From positions 3,782,001-3,846,000 of the forward strand of contig JANFOG010000002.1 in NCBI GenBank assembly GCA_024336345.1: 64,000 bases of DNA, in the 5' to 3' direction. Of the stretch, positions 1 through 9,757 are shown piece by piece. A model generated the notes under the pieces. The model ran no database searches, was not told the DNA's origin, and saw only the letters and a program-made list of their open reading frames with translations. The translations under genes were made by a program, and so were the position numbers. This DNA is from Mariannaea sp. PMI_226. Taxonomy: Eukaryota > Ascomycota > Sordariomycetes > Hypocreales > Nectriaceae. How positions within the stretch are numbered: the first letter of the stretch is position 1; the number at the start of each line of letters is the position of its first letter.

Positions 1-138
1 GCGCAGATCGAGGTATTGAACCTTCAAGAGGAGCGTGAAACTGCTGTGCGGGAGACCCGCAAGCTCCAGAAGATTTTGGAGCAGGAACAGATAAAGTCAT
101 TTGAGGATCGATTCAAGACTTTGAGCACTGTTGCCTAA
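1..138 (+). CDS. 3' end of a coiled-coil protein gene (partial)
   Basis: Frame 1 is open from the first base of the window to a TAA at 136-138, giving the last 45 residues of a protein that starts outside the window. The peptide is strongly charged, rich in Glu, Gln, Lys and Arg, with heptad-like hydrophobic spacing (for example LQKILEQEQ), so it is probably a C-terminal coiled coil. It ends in FKTLSTVA. The sequence is too short to name a family. Whether this is an exon preceded by an intron or part of a long exon cannot be seen. Confidence 0.6.
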   Translation, partial: AQIEVLNLQEERETAVRETRKLQKILEQEQIKSFEDRFKTLSTVA

Positions 139-1373
139 GAGAAGGAGTTCCAAAAAAAAATCAAACCGGGATGGCCCTTGATCGGGCGGAGTATTTCATG
201 GGGGTTTGGAGGTGCTGCATTTAGCGAAACGGAGTTGCTATGATTTTTCTCTTTTTTTTCTTTTCTCTACTTGGATTACCTTCACACTGCGGCCTGGCGG
301 AGGAATGCCGCCGCAGATGCATGGATAGGGCTTATTCCTGTATATGTGTCTAGCCTTTGGATGAGGCTGGTTTTTTTCGGCATCAGCTTGGATTACAATC
401 ATCGCGTCTATAATATGCGCGCCAATATTGGGTACAGTTTGTTTGGAGGAAATCTTGTTTTTTTTTTCTTTTTTACAGACGCCTGCAGGTTACGCAACGT
501 CACACACGGGCACATACGCGGTATCATAAGTATCTTACTCGGCGGAACAATTGGTATATAATGTCTTGTATCACTGCCTTTGGGAGGGCCACTCTTGTTT
601 ACCTTAGATGAAGGAGAGGCGAACCAAGGTTATAGGCTGGGCTTGGCTGCCTGGTTGAATTGTATATAGCCGTCGTCCCTAGTGACGAACGCAGTTTATA
701 TAGCTAAAGAATTGTATGATAACAGGTTACTTGAAGATATTGGTTCAACATGATTGGTCTCTTTGGTTGACAGCCTACTGGTGTGTGTTGTGATTGTTAT
801 TATTGGTTCTTGATGTTTGTTATCAAGATAGGTACGTATAGATGGTATCGTCATCCCATCACTCTTGGCTTGTCCTAATAACCTCTGGATGTATCGAGTT
901 TTATTCCCTTGCGACAAGGTAACTTATGTCACTTCAGGTAACGTACCTAGGTGCTGAAATACCTAGTCAAATTGTTTGCAGTTTCTTCCTCGTCGTAACT
1001 ACGGCGTCATGGTGGAATTGCTTGCAACTGGACTGGGAAAAGGAAAGAGACGATGAAATGCCTCTCCCGAGGGTAAGGCAAGGTACCTAAGGTAAGGTAG
1101 CTAGCTACCTAGGTGAGGTAGGTAAACAAGCAGCTGTGCTTTTTAAACCCCGAGGCTCAACTACTCAACACGGGCATACAGTGAATCTTCCACTTCCAAC
1201 AACATTAATCAAACACCCACCTTCGTTATCTTTCTTCCACGGCATCCTAATACCACTGTTCTTTATCCTACTTTTTCCGTGTGTTTATTACTCTCTGCAG
1301 AGATATCGATGCCTCGATCTGCTGCCAGCAATCTTACCTTCCACGACAACCAGAGAAACGATAACCGAACAGC
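139..1373. other. Intergenic region, no gene recognised
   Basis: This contains the 3' flank of the partial gene and the 5' flank of the next gene. Only short ORFs without recognisable content occur. A TACCTA/TAGGTA-rich island lies at about 936-968 and 1074-1126 (GGTACC, CTAGCTAG, TACCTAGG and GAGGTAGGTA motifs). No clear TATA box was identified. Confidence 0.5.
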
Positions 1374-2322
1374 ATGCTCTGCCCCAAGACCAATATCCTC
1401 CTCTGGGCGATTGCTCTACTCTCACTCTTCCTATCCATTATTCGCGAACGGTTTCGACATTTTCTTGCCGATATACTGGCCGACTCCCTCCTCGACTTTG
1501 CCACCTTTACCCTCATCGGCTCGGTTATGTGGCGCAGGAGGCGCCGTCCTTGGCTCCGTTGGGTGTATTTCTCGAGCTTGGGCTGTATGTGTGTGACTGC
1601 TCATGAGATACTCGATGAGCTAGGCTTCGAGGGAAGAATGCCGTCGGGCTTTGGAAAGACCAACGAGGGCGGGGTTAGAATGTTGGTTGCCCATGTGCTG
1701 GGGGCGTTTACGTTGCTTGGGACCCTTGTGCCCTTACGTCTCGATGTAGGTTTTCCCAAAACAAAAAAAAGGCATCATTTCGCCTTTTAGAAGAATTTGG
1801 TACTAACTTGACCTCCAGAGACGGGATATGGAGGCTTGTGGTTTTGGCATAATATGTCTTTCTCCACTGCGCCAGCACAAGAGCCAATGCCCATTTCGCT
1901 TGACAATGATCGGGCTTGTGGGATTGGCAACCATTGCAGGACTTGCTGAATTGGGGCTCTACCTGGCACTTGGTCATTGGGTTGATCTTCCTCGCTTTTG
2001 GTTTCCCGAGAACCTTACGTTCATGCAGATGTTCATACACGGTTGGATACTGTCACCACTACTTGATATTGCAGAAACGGTATGACGCCACGTACCAGAT
2101 GTTGTTTATCGTGTGAAATTTAATGACATGGACTGACGGCGGCAGGTTGTTTACGTGGTGAGTAGAATCGTCTGTCCCGCATGGCTTCAAGAACGGGCTA
2201 CGACCATCCATAACCAACCGTAGAGCGTCTGGATCTGGCAGAATCTGGTCATGTTGGGATGGTGGTCAACAATGTGGTACGGAACGTGGATCTGCGATTG
2301 TGTCCTTGCTGGTATGGTATAG
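1374..2322 (+). CDS. Predicted multi-pass membrane protein, four exons
   Basis: Proposed exons are 1374-1745, 1819-2079, 2146-2157 and 2224-2322, giving 247 aa. Intron 1 (GTAGGT...CAG) has a perfect TACTAAC branch point at 1801-1807. Intron 2 is GTATGA...CAG. Intron 3 is GTGAGT...TAG and creates a 12-nt micro-exon. Five to seven hydrophobic segments are visible, at about residues 8-21, 31-50, 60-75, 98-120, 143-165 and 185-225, the last rich in Trp (GWWSTMWYGTW). No signature motif was recognised, so no function is assigned. The alternative without intron 3 ends at 2223 with a polar tail. I prefer splicing because it continues a hydrophobic helix. The 3' structure is less certain than exons 1 and 2. 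Confidence 0.55.
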
Positions 2323-5300
2323 CGAGTAGCCTCTTGGAAATAGAGCGAGGGAGCCAAGGGAACTTGTCCCCTTGGTTTCCAAGTATGATATGGCAATTTT
2401 GCATCCTGGCTTTTTTTTATGTATTTGAGAGAAGAGCGGTTTGGATTTGAATACCCAAAGTCATGATTGGACAGTGTGGCCAAGTGATGGGATGGCAAGC
2501 GGTCCAGCTCATGTTTTCTTTTCGTATTGTGTAATCCGCCAGTTGGGTGATCATTAGTTGAAGGATATCAAGACAGACCATGATGTGATACCCAAGTTTG
2601 ATGAACTGGAGTAGAGTTTAGTTCACGAGCTATCCACCAAACTCCAATACTGATCGTGGGAGATTAACGAGTACTGCTGGCTCTTGGGCCGACCTTTCCG
2701 TTCTTCGTATAAGTAGACGGGATGGGAATGCCATTTCGGATAGGGTCTCGGGCAATTGATGATCGGGTCCATGTGCTATTACAGAAAGTGTGTCTTTCTC
2801 GACCGCCATAGCATGGAACGTAATACGTTTAGCTAGTGAATCTATGAACTATTGAATCCCTGTCCTGGGTAATCGGAACGACCGGCGAGGGTGGCTGCGA
2901 GACAACTTGATAATTACTAGCAAGCCGTTAAGGAGACTGGTGCGTGGCCTGTGGCTATGGAACTATAGGTACCTACCCGTTGGACAGTCCTCGGGTATTC
3001 GTGGACCGCACGGAGTAATCTGCCTTTTGATCACGACCTGCTTGTCTACTGTATTCGTGGATAAGGGGAAAGAGGCTAGAGTTATTAGTTGTATCGAGAA
3101 GACGCCACATTTCAAGCATATGCAAAGAAGCTCCAGAATGCTGGATCAACACCCCCTTCATCCAAGTATGAGCCCATGAACCCATCTATGTAGTCTGTAC
3201 CCCATTCCATATCCCGTGGTTGATTTTCCTTGTAGCACTGGGAGCAGACTTTGAAATATTCTGGCTCTGCTGCTAAATGTATTTTTGCAGTAAAGATGAA
3301 AAAGGAGCAGGATACGCTGCAGCTTAACCTGCCCTATTCCGTCTTCGGGAGGGCTTCGGTAAACCAAACGAGCGAAAGCAGACATGGATATATAGTGGTG
3401 AAACTCTGACTTGTAACGTTGACCGTGTGGTGACAAAGAAAAAGAGTTCGAATTGATGACATAGACTTAGAGAATGATGATTGCTCATATTTTCTTAGGT
3501 AGGTAGCATACATGACTTGCAGGAGGGAGGCTGAAGCATCTCCGCTGGTCCTCCGGACGAATGATTCTTCTTGAGATGTAGTGAGAGGGAGGTGGAGAGG
3601 AAGGGAAGCGAAGGGAGGGGGGAGGGGTGAGAATCGGAAGGTTTCAGGAGAAAAATAGGATCTAGATGGGAAAAAGAGAAGGCATTGGTTCGCAACGACC
3701 GTGATGGAAGTTTCTCACTCAGGGGTTTGGCATCCTATTCGGTGAACTTTTGTCCTTACCTGGTACTGGACGTAGAGTACATTGTTGCAGTAGTATGTAC
3801 CACAAGGGCAGACAATTGGGTGAGGGAGGGGGGGAGGAAAAAGAAAAGAAGAAATCAAGGAAAAGGGGGCCCTTGTAGCAGAATAAAAAGAAAGTAGAAA
3901 GGAGGGAAGTAGATGATAACGGCTGGGTGATGTGATAAAACAAAAATGCCATTATTCCCATTACCATTTCGCGGTACGTACGTTGTGTACCGTGCGTGGT
4001 GGAGCGTACCAAAGGCAAGGTAGTGAAGGCATCTCAGATGCATGGCGTGGCAAAAGGTGGGACGTTGATAGCCTCCCCAACCCTCCCTTTCAACCCCCCG
4101 TCCGTCCCCCATGGGCCATCCTTCCCCGCCGGCCAATGAACGTGGGGGTGCTTATCAGCAGCTCAGCAGCTCAGCAACCAGAGTTGCTTCTTTCGTCATG
4201 AGGCGGTCCTGCAAGAAGATTCGAGTTCAGCTAGGATCTCAGGCCTTCAGACAATGCAATCACAATACTGCGCAACTACCATAATACATATTTGACGAGG
4301 GACGGGTTCTTAGTGAGCCTGTAGCTGCTGGCCTTGAGTTATGTGCGGTCAGATTAGTTCAGATTTGGGTGCTTGTTTGCTCTTAACGAGGGATAACTTT
4401 CGACTTATGCCACAGGATGAAGAGAAAAAATGAGCGCGATAAGAAGAACACAGCAGCTCTGATTCCAAACTAAACTCCAAAGCATTCCGTAAGAAAAAAA
4501 ATATATCTTACTGCTGATGAAGGAAGCAGTCCAGTTCCAGCCGCTGACCTCATACGGCTCACTCCCCTCAGGCGCCCGTTGGAAGAGAGAGAAGATGAGT
4601 GAATACGTTGTTTCATATGCCGGATTTTTTGGCAACGGGTAACGGGCGCAGAGTGTCTTACTTGATCTTACTTGATGAGAGATAAGCCTTGCTTCTCAAA
4701 GTAATTTATTATGTCGCTCATCCTCGTCAATGGCGGCTTCGTGAAACTCTCCTCAATGGCGACATTTCTCTCTACAACATTATGCGTGTGGGTGTTGGGC
4801 TATTACACAGAATCTCAGTATCTTTACCTACAATCTATTAGCCATTCTCGTTCGAGGGGTTCGGCAAGGAGGGAACCGGCCGGGGGGAATAATACGTAGT
4901 ACAGGCATAAGAGGTGTTGCAGTCCTACACGGGCAACTATGTAGTATCTACGTACGAATGGATTTCAAACCCGGCCCAGTCAGGCCAGATGGATTGTGTA
5001 ACTCAGAATGGATCTGGGGTACAGGGGCCTTATCAGTAAGACAAGAGATTGACGATCAAATGGGGAAAAAGAATGAAAGGAGAGGTCAGTACATGTGTGT
5101 GATGTGTATTTGTCTTGAGATTCACTTTGAAAGGGGGAGCCCCATCATGACATCTGGTTTGATTGACATTTTTTTTGAGATATCGAGAGTTTCTCATCCG
5201 GCACCGTTTTCCGATCCAGTGGACTGGGGAAATGCAGGAACAAGATGAGGAGTTGAAAGCTTTCAGCTCGCTCTCGATGGCGGGACGGGAAATCGGCATC

Positions 5301-5900
5301 TTCTTTTTTCCCTCCCCCATCTCCAAACTAAGGTTTGTATAAGTCGACTGCTGCTATCAACCGGCAAAGAAGAACTAAACGCCCCATTTTTGACGACTGT
5401 TCATGCGTAGTTCCAGTAGGCAGGTCAGGTAAGGTAAGGTGGCTCAGGTGAGATGGTTTGTACCGTGGTATAATTGGCAACCAGTTCGTCGGTACCTCAG
5501 ATAGGGATCGGATGAGCTGGGCAGTTGAGACTTTCCAATCTCGCAAGCAAAAACATGGTTGGATGATGAGATCACTTGAGTCATTGTATCATTTGTTAGT
5601 GAGACGGTACGGGTTGGAAAGTGAGTTGATGGATGCGACTGGGACGTCTACGGGGACGGGGACGGGGAGACTTGACAGGCCTTGTAAAATCGATAAGCAG
5701 CCGCATCGTGAAATAGCGATAAGCCCCCACACACTTTGACTTTGGCTTTGGGGAACGTCACTTTTCGAGATGTTATCGTCTTGCAACCGAATCTAAGGTA
5801 CCTTAGCAACGGAGCTGTATGGATTAATATGGCAAAAATATCATCAATCAATGAATGAGTAAACCCGCCAATAACCCGACCAGCAGTTACTAATAAAATG
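2323..5900. other. Gene-poor region
   Basis: I see no convincing gene in these 3.6 kb. Short ORFs (for example 4405-4635 minus and 4711-4899 plus) have no family resemblance and no splice partners. The region holds homopurine/homopyrimidine patches, such as the G/A-rich stretch at about 3595-3625 and the GGGAGG/AAAGAAAAG stretch at about 3825-3905. It also has a GGTAAGGTAAGGTGG island at about 5421-5452 and a GGGACGGGGACGGGG stretch near 5652. Confidence 0.4.
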
Positions 5901-6443
5901 TCCTCGTTTCACTTTTGTCCTCTTTCCTTTGTTAATTTTTAATTTTTTTTAATTTTCATCAATCTCCCCCTCAGTACTTTCTTTTTTCTCTTTATCAACC
6001 ACCTCACATAATAAATCACCCGCTGGTCTTACGAGAGAGTGAAACAAGCCCACCCCCCCTCTCCATCCAGTCACGCCCCCCCTTCCCCTCCAGGGCGATC
6101 CTCGAAAGAACGCTATCCGAAAAGATAGACTCCTCAGGTTCTCTCAGACGTACTTTTCTAGGCCCGGCGGCGAAGGATACCTTTTTCTCTCACTCACTCT
6201 CTTCCTCTCTCTCTTTTCTTAATACCCCATTCCTCGTCACACCTAGGCTAGTTAAGGGAGCTCTCTCTTTTTTATTTTATTTTTCCCTTGCTCCCCTGGT
6301 TTGTGATATAATTCTCTTAAAATCTCACCTTATCACGCCGTCAACTCGCAACAGCGCCGTCAACTCGAACCATCTTCCTTCATTCTCAAAACCTGCCGTG
6401 CCACTGGGACATTTTCTCTCATTTTCCTAAAGATAACCGATAA
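5691..6443 (+). promoter_or_regulatory. Cluster of HGATAR (GATA-factor) motifs upstream of the ammonium transporter
   Basis: HGATAR-type sites on the plus strand occur at 5691-5696 (CGATAA), 5717-5722 (CGATAA), 6123-6128 (AGATAG), 6431-6436 (AGATAA) and 6438-6443 (CGATAA). Fungal ammonium permeases are commonly activated by AreA/Nit2 GATA factors under nitrogen limitation, and paired sites such as the last two are typical of responsive promoters. The motif is short and common, so regulation is inferred from the motif cluster and the identity of the downstream gene. Confidence 0.4.
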
Positions 6444-6812
6444 AAGAAAAAAAAGAAGACGTTTCTTCTCCCCAATCTTTTTCTTTGCAGTGTCCTCTTA
6501 TTATTATTTTTTATTCCTGGCCGTGCCGTGTTGTACCTCTCTCTTTTCCTCCCCTGCAAATCCATCGTTCCCTAGCCTTTTTTCCTTATCTCTGGGCCCT
6601 TGTCACGCCCTCCGCCCTCCGCCTCGCCTCCTCTCGGTCCTCGCAGTACACACGGGCTCTTCTTCTTATCTCTCCTGCCACTGCCGCACGCACCGCACTC
6701 CGACATACTTCCTCCCCTTTCTCTCCTCTCTCTCTCCTCCTCTCAATCAAAACATTCTGCAAGAAACCACATTGCTGGGTTTTCTGAGGCTTCGCGATCC
6801 TCCCTTCCGACC
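5901..6812 (+). promoter_or_regulatory. Long ATG-free pyrimidine-rich promoter/leader of the ammonium transporter
   Basis: After the ATG at 5898-5900 the plus strand has no ATG until the transporter start at 6813, a gap of 912 nt where about 14 would be expected by chance. The stretch is dominated by C/T runs (CTCTCTCTC, CCTCCCC), the usual composition of strong filamentous-fungal promoters and 5' leaders. A 13-bp direct repeat, CGCCGTCAACTCG, occurs at 6336-6348 and 6355-6367. The transcription start is not visible. The lack of upstream start codons suggests much of the region is transcribed as a leader selected against uORFs. Confidence 0.5.
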
Positions 6813-8645
6813 ATGAACGACGGCGTGGTGGCCTACAATGGCACTGGCGCCCAGGGCGCTGACCCCCTCGAGATGGACGTCAACATCTGGTACCAGGTGA
6901 GTTGCCAAGTGGGTCAAGATGCTTTTCAACGCCCGCAAGCTGACTCTCGTGCGCCCGCTGCGTCTTAGGCTGGCGACATTGCTTGGATGCTGACTGCCAC
7001 CGCTCTGGTCTTGCTCATGATTCCTGGCGTTGGGTGAGTTTTTTTCCTTCTTTCTTACTTTTGGGTTTCGCCCCATGAGTCCGCTGGTTTTTTTATTGCT
7101 GCCAGCGGGCTGCCTTTCACTATGACTTCCCCAGAGATCCCGTCAGGTTACTCTGGCATATACGTAGTATTTAGGGCGTGAGGCGTGCTATTATTAGTTG
7201 GCTAACGACTTCCGAAAAATGTAGCTTCTTCTACTCTGGCCTGGCCCGCCGGAAGTCGGCCCTCTCTCTCATCTGGCTCTCTGTGATGAGCGTCGGTGTA
7301 ACATGTTTCCAATGGTTCTTTTGGGGCTATTCCTTGACATTTTCCCACACTGCTGGACCATACATTGGGAATCTGGCCAATTTCGCCTTCCGCGATGTCC
7401 TCGCCGCACCGTCCGTTGGCTCCGATAGGCTTCCGGATTTGCTCTTCGCCGTCTACCAAGGCATGTTCTCTGCCATCACGGTCGCTCTCGCTACAGGAGC
7501 TGTCGCGGAGCGAGGTCGCATGCTTCCTTGTGTCATATTCATGTTTATTTGGGCGACTATAATTTATGATCCAATCGCCTGTTGGACCTGGAACCCAAGC
7601 GGCTGGTCCAACAAGAAGGGCGGACTCGACTTTGCCGGCGGTACTCCGGTGCATATTGCTTCCGGCAGCGCCGCTCTCGCCTACTCCATGATGCTTGGTA
7701 AACGCCGTGGTCACGGTACTCACGAGCTCAACTATCGCCCTCACAACGTCACCCACATTGTTATTGGCACCGTCTTTCTCTGGGTTGGCTGGTTTGGCTT
7801 CAACGCCGGTTCAGCCCTGTCTGCGAACCTCCGTGCTGTTCTCGCCGCTGTTGTGACAAACTTGGCTGCCTGTGTCGGTGGCATAACTTGGTGTGTTTTG
7901 GATTATCGCTTGGAGAGAAAATGGTCGACTGTAGGCTTTTGCTCAGGTGTCGTTGCTGGACTCGTTTCCATCACGCCTGGCTCTGGTATGTTTTTTTTTT
8001 TTTTTTGGATTTCCTCGCAGATGCGGAACCTGACGAAGGAGCAAAATGCTGACTCTTTTCACTCCAGGCTTCGTACCCGTCTGGTCAGCTGTCATCTTTG
8101 GCGTCCTCGGCGCTTCTTTCTCCAACTACGCTACCAAGCTGAAATTCCTTCTCGGTATTGATGATGCCCTCGATATTTTTGCTGTACATGGCGTCGGCGG
8201 CTTAGTAGGTAACATTTGCACCGCCTTCTTTGCCAGCAAGACTATTGCTGCCCTTGATGGCAAAACTCGCATTGATGGCGGCTGGATCGACCATCACTGG
8301 ATCCAGATGGGCTATCAGCTCGCCGACTCCTTCACGGGCGGCCTTTATTCATTCAGCGGCACCTGCTTGATCCTCTTCATCATGAATATGATCCCTGGCC
8401 TCCGTCTCCGCGCCACCGAGGATGCCGAAATTATTGGAATTGACGATGCTGAGATTGGCGAGTTTGCTTATGATTATGTCGAGTTGACTAGGGAGGTCGT
8501 CAATGATCTCGATAACGAAGCAGGCAGCCGATACTCAGCTGACCCTTCTACCTTCCACCCTTATGAGAAGAACAGCATCCCCCTTATCGACGCACGCATG
8601 TTTGGCGGTCAGCCTGCACCCACACCGGTTGTATTTCCTCAATGA
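6813..8645 (+). CDS. Ammonium transporter, Mep/Amt family
   Basis: Exons are 6813-6896, 6969-7033, 7225-7985 and 8068-8645, giving 495 aa. It moves ammonium across the plasma membrane and is a polytopic Amt/Mep/Rh protein of the usual size. Visible signatures include AWMLTATALVLLMIPGVG and FFYSGLARRKSALS near the N-terminus, DFAGGTPVHIASG and FAVHGVGG. The two pore histidines are H193 and H344. Splicing joins GVG to FFYSGL (phase 2) and SG to FVPVWSA (phase 1). The last intron starts with a long T run after GTATG. The cytosolic C-terminal tail carries IGIDDAEIGEFAYDYVEL, the conserved regulatory tail. The start is the first ATG after a 912-nt ATG-free leader with several GATA sites. Whether it is the high- or low-affinity paralogue cannot be decided. 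Confidence 0.95.
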
Positions 8646-9757
8646 GATGAGTCATGATGCTCTCTCGTAAAGAAATATCAACTATCCAGCGTGTGGGTGT
8701 TGATGAGTTGCCCCGCCAAGACACGAACTCGCATGGCCTTGGCTCTGTACAAATATAGATGGCGATATCTTCTTTTCTTCTTATTATTGATACCCGGGTT
8801 CTATGATTTAGGATAACTTTTTTTTTTGGTTTTGTTCTGGCAAGAGGATATGTGATTGGATGTATGATAAATACGTGTCGTTATGCGGCTATGGGTAAAA
8901 TAACTCAGGATAGGATTTGTCAAGCCTAGCGGAGAAGCCCACAGCCAAGCTCTGGCTAGTAGACTAATGGTTTGATAGAGATATGGATTTTAATAAAATG
9001 CATATAGTTACAGTCATCTCTTTTTACTTTATAATTCCAATGTCTACTGATTGATGAATTGACAATCTTTTCTCCATAACAGAGTCGTCGTCGACTGGCC
9101 TAGTGCAGGCCACATCATGTTAAATACCCGGTGATGCACCCATGGCAAACTTGAAGGAAAAAGAGAGCGAAGACAGTTTTACCATTGGCAAATTGGATCA
9201 TCGGTTGGGAATAGAAGAGATAATATTTATATTGAACTGCTGGGAATAGTCCCCAAAAGAACATATTGTCGTCACTTTATATAGCACAAAATAATCTCTA
9301 CCCAAGGTACCTAACAGATGTACTAGCTCCTTCTAGAAGTTGATATACTATTTAGGCCAGGTTAGCCAGAAACGGTCGGCGCTATGACCACCATCTTGCA
9401 TTGGCCACTCATACCTTTATGTCAGGTACGATCCGCCTATAGCACCTGCTGTAGCTAGGCCCCAAAGCTGCCGCCTGGCCCAGCGACCAAGATGGGGAAA
9501 GAACCTCGTAACTGGAGACCGATTCTGGAATAGATCGCATTGAACTCAAGGTCCAAACTTTCACATCTGCATACGATTCTCTGCCGAAGTCACATTTTCG
9601 ATAAACTACCTAGCACATCCCCGTCCATGTATTGCAATGGCTTAGCAGGCATCATCCAATCATCACGGCGGCCAGTTGCTGATATGAACACTGACCGCGC
9701 CCCAGCTACTCATTCACGCCTCGCTTCCAAACCCTCACCGTTCACACCTCACGCAGC
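8646..9757. other. Intergenic region between transporter and polymerase genes
   Basis: This is 1.1 kb without a recognised gene. The first part is the AT-rich 3' flank of the transporter. The 3' half is the 5' flank of the Pol4-like gene. The small ORF at 9540-9800 overlaps the Pol4 start in another frame and has no recognisable content. Confidence 0.5.

Noticed and set aside
2158..2223. Read-through end of the first membrane protein
   Set aside because: The 22-residue polar tail is less plausible than splicing to the Trp-rich hydrophobic exon, though it cannot be excluded.
7202..7756. 184-aa minus-strand ORF
   Set aside because: It is antisense to the ammonium transporter.
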